From assembly GCA_965203795.1 (NCBI GenBank), contig OZ241915.1, positions 310,001 to 374,000 of the forward strand: a stretch of DNA of 64,000 nucleotides, in the 5' to 3' direction. Origin of the DNA: CBDBBY01 sp965203795 (GTDB lineage: Bacteria > Pseudomonadota > Alphaproteobacteria > Rhodobacterales > Rhodobacteraceae). The position numbers were made by a program, and so were the translations under genes. The notes under the pieces were generated by a model that had not been told where the DNA came from, made no database searches, and saw nothing but the letters and a program-made list of their open reading frames with translations. Shown here piece by piece: positions 25,309 to 33,691 of the stretch. Position 1 is the stretch's first letter; every line of letters begins with the position of its first letter.

Positions 25309-25533
25309 ATGAGCAAGAAAAATCAGCATGTTGTTCCACACAAGTGCGGTTGGGCAGTAAAACGGGTAGGCAACCCGCGCGCTTCCTCTGTCCACAATAC
25401 CCAACGCGAGGCGATCAAAGCGGCGCGTAAAGCCGCTATCCGTCAGAGCAGCGAAATGGTGGTTCACGGCAGGAATGGCCGCATCCGCGAGCGGAGTACC
25501 TACGGCAGCGATCCCTTCCCTCCGAAGGGTTAA
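25309..25533 (+). CDS. DUF2188 domain protein
   Basis: A 74-residue protein beginning MSKKNQHVVPHKCGWAVKRV and continuing with HNTQREAIKAARKAA, then HGRNGRIRERSTYGSDP FPP (split here). This matches the small DUF2188 family, whose function is unknown. The ATG at 25309 is preferred over an upstream ATG at 25270, since AGAAGAAAA lies just before it. It is divergent from the XRE-ImmA/IrrE gene and 12 bases ahead of another small gene, so the two likely form an operon. Confidence 0.75.
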   Translation: MSKKNQHVVPHKCGWAVKRVGNPRASSVHNTQREAIKAARKAAIRQSSEMVVHGRNGRIRERSTYGSDPFPPKG

Positions 25534-25545
25534 CACGAAAGGCAA

Positions 25546-25761
25546 GTGCCGATGGCGGCCATCGAAATGCGGCTCAATGGCCGCAGAATTACGTCCGCCA
25601 CCCAGCTCAAGCGCGAGCTGACGCGAAACATAGAAAAGCACATTGAGGAAAGTTTGAAGAAAGCAGCTGGGCCCGGCATCCGAATTAAGAAGACCCGCGA
25701 CGGCTACGTTTTCGAGGGCACGCCAGCTCAGATCGAGCGCTTGAGGAAGCGGCTGCGCTGA
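25546..25761 (+). CDS. Small hypothetical protein, partner of DUF2188 gene
   Basis: A 71-residue basic protein, not recognised. It starts at GTG 25546 or ATG 25552, after AAAGGC, and reads IEMRLNGRRITSATQLKREL followed by a lysine/arginine-rich helix and DGYVFEGTPAQIERLRKRL. The predicted order is strand, charged helix, strand, helix. It is 12 bases from the DUF2188 gene in the same direction. Small co-transcribed pairs opposite an XRE-ImmA gene resemble toxin-antitoxin or mobile-element regulation, but there is no direct evidence. Confidence 0.6.
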   Translation: MPMAAIEMRLNGRRITSATQLKRELTRNIEKHIEESLKKAAGPGIRIKKTRDGYVFEGTPAQIERLRKRLR

Positions 25762-26541
25762 CGCGCCGAGCCGGATCGCTTTGACAGCCCCTTCGTTAGG
25801 ATAGGCATTGTGGTTCGCTGCGCCGACCCTTGTTCATTTGGAACTCCCGGATGAGATAAGCCGTTGCGGCTCGCCCGGCAGCGTCGACAAGGCTCGCCTC
25901 CGCCATTCCGAAAACGAGGCTGGAGTTTGCCCGCAGCGCATGCGCCGCTCGGGCGTTGAGACGGCTTCGGACTTGGCCGAGATCAAGCCGATTCCCGTGG
26001 CACCGGACAGCGATGGTCAAACCGGGACGGTTGACGCCCGCCGGCAGGAGGGAGGGGTCGAAAAGGACGCCGATCACCCCCCGACCAGGAGACAAAGAGC
26101 CGTGACGGTCCACACGACGGACGCTGCGATCGCCCATTCGCCGGAACTGAGCGCCCCCGGAGCGGGCTGCCGCCTGACATGTGCGCGGTTTCTTGATCCA
26201 CTTTTGATTTCCCGTGCGCAACGAAGCTGCATGTCCAGAAACAGATGAATAATATCAATTGGTTATGGCAAACCGATTCGGTCTGGAGTTCTTGATCGAC
26301 TTTTGATTGGCGGTCGCCGAGAGCGACATGGCATTGCCTCTCAGCTTGATGGCGAACATGAGTGTCGGGGCCGACTTCCTGGTTCGCGTTTTGGGGCACG
26401 CCGTCGGCTCGACTGCGCGAATTCGGCCATCGGCGTTTGAGTTGAACTTCACTTCGCCGGGCGCAAGGATGGCGGCCGCAGCCAGCCGCGCGAAGCACGG
26501 CGGAATGGCCCGCGGCAAAGGGAAGTCGCGAACAGGGGGCG
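25762..26541. other. Intergenic region containing repeat copy B
   Basis: This 780-base gap has overlapping open frames on both strands but none with a ribosome site or recognisable domain. A minus-strand frame at 25796-26221 contains LVFGMAEASLVDAAGRAA and IREFQMNKGRR, and might be an old transposase or regulator remnant. The repeat at 26190-26308 lies inside the gap, and 26310-26540 should hold the promoter of the hydrolase gene. Confidence 0.45.
26190..26308. repeat. Repeat copy B: two 20-bp direct repeats 99 bp apart
   Basis: TTCTTGATCCACTTTTGATT at 26190-26209 is identical to the first repeat of copy A. TTCTTGATCGACTTTTGATT at 26289-26308 follows 99 bases later, the same spacing as in copy A. 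Orientation is the same as copy A, 10,516 bases upstream. The 79-base spacer is diverged in its 5' half and conserved in its 3' half. On the minus strand both copies can be read as peptides containing KVDQE twice, 33 codons apart, which is a consequence of the repeat period. Confidence 0.75.
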
Positions 26542-27345
26542 ATGAAGATGCACGACTTCACCTTCCGCGACGCGAGCGTTGCCGTCACGGACACCGGCCG
26601 AGGTCGGCCAATACTTCTCGTGCCTGGGCTTGGCGGCCGGATGTCGTTCTGGAGCAAGGCGGCATCCGCGTTCTCGAAGGAATTCCGGGTACTGTCGTTC
26701 GACTATCCCGGATGCGGCGGAAGCGAGTTCCGCGGAAACGAATGCGGCGTGGCGGACCTGGCGGCGCTGTGCGCGGAACTCTTGGATGCCTGCGATGTGC
26801 CCGAGGCGGCGGTCGTCGGGCACTCGATGGGAGGCGTTATCGCCCAATCGCTTGCGCTGGATTTTCCCGGGCGGGTCAGCGCGCTTGTCCTGAGTTCCAC
26901 ATGGGCCGAGCCGGACGCCTACTTCACGAGATTGTTTGAAAACCGGCTCGAGGTGCTCCGCGGACTCGGAGTTGAAGCCTATTTCAGGGCGCAGGCGCTG
27001 GTCGCGTTCTCGCCCGGTTACGTCGCTGCCAACGAAGACGCCGTGCAAAGGTTCGAGCAGGATTCCCTCCGCGGCGCGGCGCCAGCGGACCTGATCGCCT
27101 CGCGTATCCGGGCGCTGCTGGAATTCAACCGGTCCGGCGAGCTCGGCAGCCTGCGCTGCCCCGTGCTGGCGACTGCCATCAGGAACGACGCGGTTGTTCC
27201 TCCGCACATGACGCGCAAGCTGGCGGAGCTGGTTCCCGGCGCAGGCTATGTCGAATACGACGAGGAAGGCGGGCACTTCGCTCCCGGCATTGATCCCTCG
27301 CGCTTATGCGGGGAAGTCGAACGGTTCCTGCGCGGCACCGGCTGA
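26542..27345 (+). CDS. Alpha/beta-hydrolase
   Basis: A 267-residue cytosolic hydrolase. The oxyanion-hole region is LLVPGLGGRMSFW, the nucleophile elbow is VVGHSMGGVI with Ser95, and the catalytic histidine is in EEGGHFAPG near the C-terminus. The acid is likely the aspartate in AIRNDAVVPP. It resembles 3-oxoadipate enol-lactonase and related small hydrolases, but sequence alone does not fix the substrate. It starts after GGGGGCG, with a second ATG two codons on. It is the first gene of a loosely spaced plus-strand series. Confidence 0.85.
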   Translation: MKMHDFTFRDASVAVTDTGRGRPILLVPGLGGRMSFWSKAASAFSKEFRVLSFDYPGCGGSEFRGNECGVADLAALCAELLDACDVPEAAVVGHSMGGVIAQSLALDFPGRVSALVLSSTWAEPDAYFTRLFENRLEVLRGLGVEAYFRAQALVAFSPGYVAANEDAVQRFEQDSLRGAAPADLIASRIRALLEFNRSGELGSLRCPVLATAIRNDAVVPPHMTRKLAELVPGAGYVEYDEEGGHFAPGIDPSRLCGEVERFLRGTG

Positions 27346-27516
27346 CGTGCGCCTGCTCCGCAAACGAATTCCATGCAGATTTCGGCGCGGCACCTGCCGG
27401 ATCAATGCGCACCCCGGCGAGCGGCGGCAGTTTCACGTCGGCGGCCGAACCGATATTGAACCGGTGAGGCCGGATCGCGGTGCGGCCTCCCCAATGTACG
27501 GCAACGGAGCCATTTG

Positions 27517-27900
27517 GTGGACATCCTTTCGCGAAGCGACCAGGAACCAGAGCTTTGGCGTTCCGGCGTCAAAACGCTTCCGCTTCGTTCGTCCGTCAGC
27601 GGCAGCAAGGGAATCTGCATATTTGAACAGATTTGCGATCCCGGTTGTGGAGCGCCGATGCATGTGCACCCCGTCGAGGAAGTGCTTGAGGTCGTTGAAG
27701 GCAGCGCGGAAGTGTTCGTCGGAGAGGAACGCGGGTCCGTCGGCGCGGAACAGTCCGTACTGATTCCTGCGGGCGCGCGCCACGGGTTCACGAACATCGG
27801 CCAAGGCGCGCTGCGAGTTCGGGCAACGCTGGCCATGCCCTTCTTCGAGGCGGTCTACGAGGGCGCAAGCGGGGTGACGCGAAGGTGGGCGCAGAGCTGA
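27517..27900 (+). CDS. Cupin domain protein
   Basis: A 127-residue single-domain cupin. Motif 1 reads GCGAPMHVHPVEEVLEVVEG, with two histidines and a glutamate as metal ligands. Motif 2 is PAGARHGFTNIG, with the third histidine. The GTG at 27517, seven bases after GGAG, is preferred to TTG at 27514. Such proteins bind a metal and act as small dioxygenases, isomerases or ligand sensors; no specific reaction can be assigned. The 3' end overlaps the ankyrin gene by 16 bases. Confidence 0.8.
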   Translation: MDILSRSDQEPELWRSGVKTLPLRSSVSGSKGICIFEQICDPGCGAPMHVHPVEEVLEVVEGSAEVFVGEERGSVGAEQSVLIPAGARHGFTNIGQGALRVRATLAMPFFEAVYEGASGVTRRWAQS

Positions 27901-28970
27901 CACGGCATGTCCGCGACCTTCGAAGGCGCGCTGGCGTCCAAGCCGAAGGCAAGAGGAAGCCAGGATTGCCTTCCCGGCTGGGGGCGTCGGCGGCTCTGCT
28001 TGCCGCTGCGTTGGCAGGGTCATGCGCGGTTCCCGTCTCGATGCGGTGCAACGAGTGGAATTCCCATGCGTTCTTCAGCACCGCGACGGCCGACGACGTA
28101 AGGAGATGCCTCAGGCGCGGCACGGATCCGGCGGCAGCGGATTCGAACGGCGCCGCGCCGCTGCATTACGCGGCCGCCGCGACCGCGGATCCTGAAGTCA
28201 TCAAGGCGCTTTCGGCTTCCGGCGCGAGCGCGGCGGCGAAGGATATCGTCGGCATGACGCCGCTGCATGTCGCCGCGGAAAGCAACACGCGCCCCGAAAT
28301 CATCTTCGCTCTGATCGACGCAGGCGCCGATGTTTCGGCTCGAGCTGCGCGCTACGGCGAGACTCCGCTTCATTTCGCGGCCGGAAACTCCAAAGATGGC
28401 AGAGCGATTGCGACGCTCATCGAGCATGGCGCCGATCCGAACGCCCAAGACGCGGTGAGCTGGACGCCGCTGCACAGGGCGTCGATCGAAGACGACAGCG
28501 CCAGCGCGATCGAAGTGCTGATTGAGGCTGGCGCGGACCCGGCCGCCCGAACCGACGACAGCTTCACGGCGCTGCACCGCGCCGCTACGGAAACCTCGAA
28601 TCCGCAAGTTCTGTTCGCTCTGGTTGAAGGAGGCGCGGACCCGGGCGCTCGGGACGCGGACGGACGGACGCCTCTGCACTGGGCGTCCGGATACTCATCC
28701 AATCCGGAGATCCCGCTGGCGCTGATCGCGCTCGGTTCGGATGTGAACTCCCGCGACGTCAACGGATGGACTCCGCTGCATTTCGCGGCGCATTCCGCCG
28801 AAGACGGGGACATCATTCAGGCGTTGCGGATCTCGGGCGCCGATCCGACTGCGCAATCGGAAGGAGGAGCCACGCCCTACCAGCTGGTCGCAATCCGGGA
28901 GACGGAGCCGGAATGGAAGGGCACCCGCATTTACTGGTGGCTTCGCATCGGCCGGGCGGAGACCGAATGA
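27885..28970 (+). CDS. Exported ankyrin-repeat protein
   Basis: A 361-residue protein. After a basic leader of about 35 residues comes a hydrophobic stretch (GASAALLAAALAGSCAVPV), which looks like a signal peptide or, less surely, a lipoprotein signal with Cys47. About seven ankyrin repeats of 34-38 residues follow from residue 75 to 345, each with TPLHxAA and a GADP/GADV turn, for example GMTPLHVAAESNTRPEIIFA. Ankyrin arrays bind other proteins. The start is uncertain: GTG at 27885 overlaps the cupin gene, and a later start closer to the hydrophobic segment is possible. No enzymatic domain is present. Host interaction has been proposed for such arrays in symbionts; here that is speculation. 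Confidence 0.8.
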   Translation: MGAELTRHVRDLRRRAGVQAEGKRKPGLPSRLGASAALLAAALAGSCAVPVSMRCNEWNSHAFFSTATADDVRRCLRRGTDPAAADSNGAAPLHYAAAATADPEVIKALSASGASAAAKDIVGMTPLHVAAESNTRPEIIFALIDAGADVSARAARYGETPLHFAAGNSKDGRAIATLIEHGADPNAQDAVSWTPLHRASIEDDSASAIEVLIEAGADPAARTDDSFTALHRAATETSNPQVLFALVEGGADPGARDADGRTPLHWASGYSSNPEIPLALIALGSDVNSRDVNGWTPLHFAAHSAEDGDIIQALRISGADPTAQSEGGATPYQLVAIRETEPEWKGTRIYWWLRIGRAETE

Positions 28971-29118
28971 ACTTGCTGCGCGTTCGCCTGCCGGGGGCCG
29001 CTTGGCGGATGGGCGGGCGGGAGGCGCGGCGTTTGAGCGGCCGGTGCTATTGCAATGCGTTGGAAGCGTCTTATGTCGGGCGCGCCGGACCTCCTCAGGA
29101 TGACGATTGGAGCCTGTG

Positions 29119-30276
29119 ATGGGACTGTTCACGCCGCTTTCGAATTGGAAATCGGAGGAGCACGAGCTCTTCGCCGAATCGGTGCGAAGGTTGTTCGCCG
29201 ACGAGGTGACCCCCAACATTGGGCGATGGGACGAGCAGGGTTTCGTCGACCGCGGGTTCTGGACCAAAGCGGGAGACGCCGGGCTGATCGGCGGATCGGT
29301 TCCGGACGAGTACGGCGGCAGCGGCGGCGGGATCGGCTTCGACTCGGTCGTGCTTTACGAGCAGGGCCGCGCCGGCGACAGCGCATGGGGCTTCGGCATC
29401 CAGTCCATCGTCGTCCACTACATTCTGGCGTTCGGTTCCAACGAGCAGAAGCAGCGATGGATTCCGGGCCTTGTTTCGGGCGGCATGATCGGTGCTCTTG
29501 CCATGTCTGAACCCGGCTGCGGCTCCGATGTCCAGTCGATCAGAACCGCCGCCGTCAAGGACGGCAACCAGTACCGGATCAGCGGCGCGAAGACCTTCAT
29601 CACGAACGGCGGCTCCGCTGATCTCGTCGTTCTTGCTGCGAAGACCGACAGCAGCGAGGGCGCAAGGGGCGTTTCGCTGATCGTCGTGGAAACGGACGGG
29701 CTCGAAGGCTTCCAGCGGGGCCGGCGGCTGGAGAAGCTCGGACAGCACGGGAACGACACGGCGGAGCTCGCCTTTGAGGACGCGAAAGTTCCGCTCACGA
29801 ACCTGCTTGGGCCCGAGGAGGGCAAAGGCTTCTACCAGCTGATGAAGCAGCTTCCGTGGGAAAGGCTGCTGATCGGAATCAGCGCCCTCGGCGCGATCGA
29901 TTTCGCCATCGGCGAAACCGTGCGTTACGTGCAGGAGCGCAAGGCGTTCGGCAAGCGGATCATGGATTTCCAGAACACCCGGTTCAAGCTCGCCGAAATG
30001 AAGACCCATGCGGAGATTCTGAGATCCTTCCTGAACGACTGCATCGCCCGGCTCGAGGCGGGGCAGCTGGACTCGGCGACGGCCTCGATGGCGAAATACT
30101 GGGGGAGCGAAACCCAGAACCGGGTCATGCACGAATGCCTCCAGCTGTTCGGCGGGTACGGGTACACGAGGGACTACCCGATCGCGAAGCTGTTCGCGGA
30201 CGCGAGGGTCCAGATGATCTACGGCGGCACCAACGAGATCATGAAGGAGCTGATCGCGCGGTCGATCGACAAGTAG
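29119..30276 (+). CDS. Acyl-CoA dehydrogenase
   Basis: A 385-residue FAD enzyme that introduces a C2-C3 double bond in acyl-CoA thioesters. Recognised blocks: LAMSEPGCGSDVQSI (FAD/substrate site), ISGAKTFITNGGSAD, RKAFGKRIMDFQNTRFKLAE, and HECLQLFGGYGYTRDYPIAK. At the usual C-terminal catalytic site it reads IYGGTNEIMKEL, with glycine where many family members carry the catalytic glutamate, so the base may lie elsewhere, as in some long-chain or branched-chain enzymes. The start at 29119 follows TTGGAG by six bases. It stands between the ankyrin gene and an EamA exporter, with no beta-oxidation partners nearby. Confidence 0.9.
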   Translation: MGLFTPLSNWKSEEHELFAESVRRLFADEVTPNIGRWDEQGFVDRGFWTKAGDAGLIGGSVPDEYGGSGGGIGFDSVVLYEQGRAGDSAWGFGIQSIVVHYILAFGSNEQKQRWIPGLVSGGMIGALAMSEPGCGSDVQSIRTAAVKDGNQYRISGAKTFITNGGSADLVVLAAKTDSSEGARGVSLIVVETDGLEGFQRGRRLEKLGQHGNDTAELAFEDAKVPLTNLLGPEEGKGFYQLMKQLPWERLLIGISALGAIDFAIGETVRYVQERKAFGKRIMDFQNTRFKLAEMKTHAEILRSFLNDCIARLEAGQLDSATASMAKYWGSETQNRVMHECLQLFGGYGYTRDYPIAKLFADARVQMIYGGTNEIMKELIARSIDK

Positions 30277-30564
30277 ACGCTCCCGGATTGCGGGATTGCT
30301 CTTGGTGTGCCCTTCCCTTCTTTGGCCGCCGAAGTCGGGCGGCTTGGAAGGTTCCGGACCTTCAACCGGCTTGCCCGCCCTCCTTCTGCGGTTCTGAAGC
30401 CGCGAACGTCGGCTTGGCCGATGCGGACCTGAGCCGGACCGGATTCTTCCCTGTTGGCAACCGCACTCCGTTTGGCGCAAAAGGCGGCGAAGCGGACCCG
30501 GGCAACGGGCAGCCGGAAACTGGGCCGGGAAGGGCGTCCTGGCCCGCATTTGGGTTGAAGAGCC

Positions 30565-31455
30565 ATGTCGAAACGCGCGGCCGTTCTGCTCATTGTTGCC
30601 GGTGCCGTGGTAATGAGCACGACCGGCATTTACATCAGGCTGATTGCGGACGCGGGAGGGTTCCAGATCCTGCTGTACCGCTCGCTCGCGCTCAGCGCGA
30701 TGGTGGCGGCGCTGGTCTGCCTGCGACGGCGCAGCGGTCTCGGCGCGCTGATCGGATCGCTGGATAGGCAGGACCTCTACATCGGATTCCTCCTGTCCGT
30801 CGCCTTTACCGGCTTCGTGTTCTCGATCCTGAACACATCCGTCGCGTCGACCCTGTTCATCCTTACGGTGGCGCCTCTGCTCGCCGCGAGCATCGCATGG
30901 GCATGGCTCGGCGAGAAGCCGCACCCCTTCACATGGATCGCAATGGCGGCGGCCTGCTCGGGCATCGTTTTGATGATCGGCGACGGCATCGGGGAGGGCC
31001 GCACCTTCGGGAACCTTTGCGCGCTCGCTTCAGCGGCGGCCTTCGCCCTGATGCTGGCCGTCGCGAGGAAAGGCCGGAAAACGGACATTCTCGGCGGGAC
31101 GTTCGTCGGCGGCCTGCTTTCCGGAGCCTACGGGCTGGTCTTCTCGCTCGGCCTCGGCGGCGGGCTGCTGGTGAGCGCGCACGATCTGCTGCTGGTTCTT
31201 GCAATGGGCGCTTTCGCAACCGGCCTCGGAATCGGTTTGGTCACCTGGGCCACGCCTTACATTCCGGCGGCCGAAGTAAGCGTGCTCGTTCTGATCGAGA
31301 GCGCTTTGGGTCCGATCCTGGTTTGGGCGCTGGGATTCGAAGGGATCACGAGGCTCGAGTTCCTCGGAGGCGTGATCGTGTTCGTCGCCGTGATCGCATT
31401 GTCGGCCGTTACCGCAAGAACGGGCGTGATCCACGGGGGCGACGGCAGGCGCTGA
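30565..31455 (+). CDS. EamA/DMT-superfamily transporter
   Basis: A 296-residue membrane protein with ten hydrophobic segments arranged as two EamA repeats. The first begins AVLLIVAGAVVMSTTGIYI, and the second LCALASAAAFALMLAVARKG. Conserved positions include the NTSVASTLFILTVAPLLAA stretch at the end of repeat 1 and AEVSVLVLIESALGPI in repeat 2. Such proteins export amino acids or other metabolites across the inner membrane. The gene is preceded by 288 bases with no gene and followed by the IclR gene 148 bases on. Confidence 0.9.
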   Translation: MSKRAAVLLIVAGAVVMSTTGIYIRLIADAGGFQILLYRSLALSAMVAALVCLRRRSGLGALIGSLDRQDLYIGFLLSVAFTGFVFSILNTSVASTLFILTVAPLLAASIAWAWLGEKPHPFTWIAMAAACSGIVLMIGDGIGEGRTFGNLCALASAAAFALMLAVARKGRKTDILGGTFVGGLLSGAYGLVFSLGLGGGLLVSAHDLLLVLAMGAFATGLGIGLVTWATPYIPAAEVSVLVLIESALGPILVWALGFEGITRLEFLGGVIVFVAVIALSAVTARTGVIHGGDGRR

Positions 31456-31603
31456 CGGCTTGGCGCGCCGGAATCAGGAAGATCGCGGCTGTGGATTGAA
31501 TTTGACAATGTGAAATTTGATTTGCCATTGTAGAAAAATATTGACGCAGAGCGATTCGGAGGCATGATTCGGGCGGTCGGAACCCGATTCGGAGCTTGGG
31601 CGG

Positions 31604-32461
31604 ATGGCCGCGGCGATACCGAGAACGAACGACGAGCCGGAAAGCGGGCCGCCGCCCCGCGCGGAAGCCGCCCCCGGGCGGGAGCGCAGGGCGCGCACGA
31701 TCCAGTCGCTCGAGCGGGCGATTGATCTTCTTGAGATGCTTGCGTCGTCGGCGGGCGGTCTGAGCCTCACCGAGCTCGCGGAGAGATCCGGCCTCAATCC
31801 GTCGACCTGCCACCATCTGCTCGCGACGCTCGCGAAGCGCGGAATGGCGGGGCGGTCGTCCAGAAACCGCAACTACGTCCTCGGTCCCCGAATCACCGAC
31901 CTGTCGGAAAGCCGTCTCAGGCAGTTCAATCTGATCGACGTCGCGCTTCCCGAGCTCAGGGGGCTCAACGAAGCGACCAAGGAAAGCGTCCAGCTTGCAT
32001 CCTTGCAGGGCGGCTCCCTGGCGACGCTTGCGAAGCTCGATTCGAAGCTGCCGGTGAGGGTGGGATTCGACGACGAAGCGGCCCGGTCGGACGCCGCGCA
32101 CGCGACGGCGACCGGAAAGGCCATTCTCGCATGGCTGCCGGAGACGGAACTGGTCCGGCTGATCGGAAGCGGCCCGCTCAAGCGGTTCACGACCAAGACG
32201 GTGCACTCGCTGGAGGCGCTGACGGACGAGCTCAGGCTGGTGCGGCGCGGCGGCTTCGCGATCGAGGACGAGGAGTTCCAGCTCGGGGTCGTGTGCGTGG
32301 GCGGATCGGTGCGGGACCAGAGCGGCGCTGTGGTCGGCTCGATCGGCGTTTCCATGCCGGGAATGAGGGCGCGAGGCGTCCATCTGGAATCCGTGAAGCG
32401 GCAGGTGAAGGAATTCAGCGCCCGGGTGTCCGCCGCTTACGGCAGCCAGGCCGCGCCATGA
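31604..32461 (+). CDS. IclR-family transcription regulator
   Basis: A 285-residue regulator with an N-terminal winged helix (IQSLERAIDLLEMLASSAGG, then LTELAERSGLNPSTCHHLLA) at residues about 28-90 and the IclR effector domain after it (ARSDAAHATATGKAILAWLP, GFAIEDEEFQLGVVCVGGSV). IclR proteins sense small carboxylates or aromatics and control adjacent catabolic genes. It lies 49 bases before the alcohol dehydrogenase gene and in the same direction, at the head of a long run of catabolic and transport genes, so it is the likely regulator of that island. The sequence before it is AT-rich (31490-31550) and probably holds the promoter. Confidence 0.92.
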   Translation: MAAAIPRTNDEPESGPPPRAEAAPGRERRARTIQSLERAIDLLEMLASSAGGLSLTELAERSGLNPSTCHHLLATLAKRGMAGRSSRNRNYVLGPRITDLSESRLRQFNLIDVALPELRGLNEATKESVQLASLQGGSLATLAKLDSKLPVRVGFDDEAARSDAAHATATGKAILAWLPETELVRLIGSGPLKRFTTKTVHSLEALTDELRLVRRGGFAIEDEEFQLGVVCVGGSVRDQSGAVVGSIGVSMPGMRARGVHLESVKRQVKEFSARVSAAYGSQAAP

Positions 32462-32510
32462 AAAGACCGGCGGCACGCGAACGGCAGAGCCATTGGATGC
32501 AGGCGAAGGA

Positions 32511-33671
32511 ATGAACGAACTGTCCGCAACGATTCCAAGTCCGGCGGCGGGCGTTCCGTCCGCGATGAAGGCGTGGACGCTGAAAGGCCCCGGCGAGCTG
32601 GAGCTCGTGGAAAAGCCCGTCCCCGCGCCCGGCCGCGCGGAAGTGCTGGTCCGGATCGACGCGGTGGCCATCTGCGCCACCGATCTCGAAATTATCCACC
32701 ACGGCCCTCCGGCAATGATCCGGGGCGGCCCGCCGTTCAACCAGGGCTTCACGCCCGGCCACGAATACATGGGCACCATCGCGTCGCTCGGTCCCGGCGT
32801 GGACGAGTACCGGGTCGGCGACCGGGTCGCAGTCGAAATCCACGCGGGCTGCGGGCAGTGCAAGCGCTGCCGGGAGGGCATGTACACATCGTGCCACAAT
32901 TACGGGAAGAACTACGGGGAGGTCGACAAGGGCCATCGCGCCAACGGCTTCACGACGGACGGCGGCTTCGCGGAGTTCGCCGTCAACAGCGTCAACACGC
33001 TGGTGCCGGTCCCGGACCGGATGAGCGACGAGGAGGCGACGCTGATCGTCACGGCGGGCACGGCCGCCTACGGGCTGACGGAGCTGGGCGGGCTTGTTTC
33101 CGGGGAATCCGTGGTGGTGACCGGGCCGGGGCCCATCGGGCTGATGGGGGTTGCGGTCGCCAAGGCGCTCGGCGCGCATCCGGTGATCCTGACCGGCACC
33201 AGGGACAACAGGCTCGGCATGGGCAAGGCGCTCGGCGCGGACCACGTGATCAACGTCAGATCCGAAGATCCCGTCGAGCGCGTGAAGGATCTCACGGGCG
33301 GCGTCGGCGCCGATTACGTTCTGGAGTGCTCAGGCGCGGATGCCGCCGTGAACGAAGCCGTCCGCATGTGCAACAGGGGCGGGCGCGTCTGCCTTGCGGC
33401 GTTTCCCGCCGGCGAGGTCGCGGTGGACGTCAAGCACATCGTCACGAACAACATCTACCTGTTCGGCATCCGCGGCGAGGGCAAAAGCGCGACCCACCGC
33501 GCGGCGGCGCTGATGGAGCAGCGCCGGTTCGACGCGTCGGCGATTCTCACCCATACCTTCGCGATGGCGGAGCTGCCCGAAGCGCTCCGCTACGTCCGCG
33601 AGCGCATCGACAACGCCATCAAAGTCGTCGTCAGGAACCGGACGCAGGCGCCGTCCGGGGCGGGCGGCTAG
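32511..33671 (+). CDS. Zinc-dependent alcohol/polyol dehydrogenase (MDR family)
   Basis: A 386-residue medium-chain dehydrogenase. The catalytic zinc site is ICATDLEI (Cys) with GHEYMG (His-Glu). The structural zinc lobe has four cysteines in CGQCKRCREGMYTSC. The NAD site is VVTGPGPIGLMG. It oxidises an alcohol or polyol to a carbonyl. The ATG at 32511 is chosen, with AAGGA next to it; MKAWTLKG at 32565 is an alternative since it is the conserved domain start. Linked to molybdenum hydroxylase, IlvD-type dehydratase and glycerate kinase genes, it may be the first step in breakdown of a sugar or sugar acid. Confidence 0.9.
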   Translation: MNELSATIPSPAAGVPSAMKAWTLKGPGELELVEKPVPAPGRAEVLVRIDAVAICATDLEIIHHGPPAMIRGGPPFNQGFTPGHEYMGTIASLGPGVDEYRVGDRVAVEIHAGCGQCKRCREGMYTSCHNYGKNYGEVDKGHRANGFTTDGGFAEFAVNSVNTLVPVPDRMSDEEATLIVTAGTAAYGLTELGGLVSGESVVVTGPGPIGLMGVAVAKALGAHPVILTGTRDNRLGMGKALGADHVINVRSEDPVERVKDLTGGVGADYVLECSGADAAVNEAVRMCNRGGRVCLAAFPAGEVAVDVKHIVTNNIYLFGIRGEGKSATHRAAALMEQRRFDASAILTHTFAMAELPEALRYVRERIDNAIKVVVRNRTQAPSGAGG

Positions 33672-33691
33672 AGGCGCAGGGGAGTCGCTCC

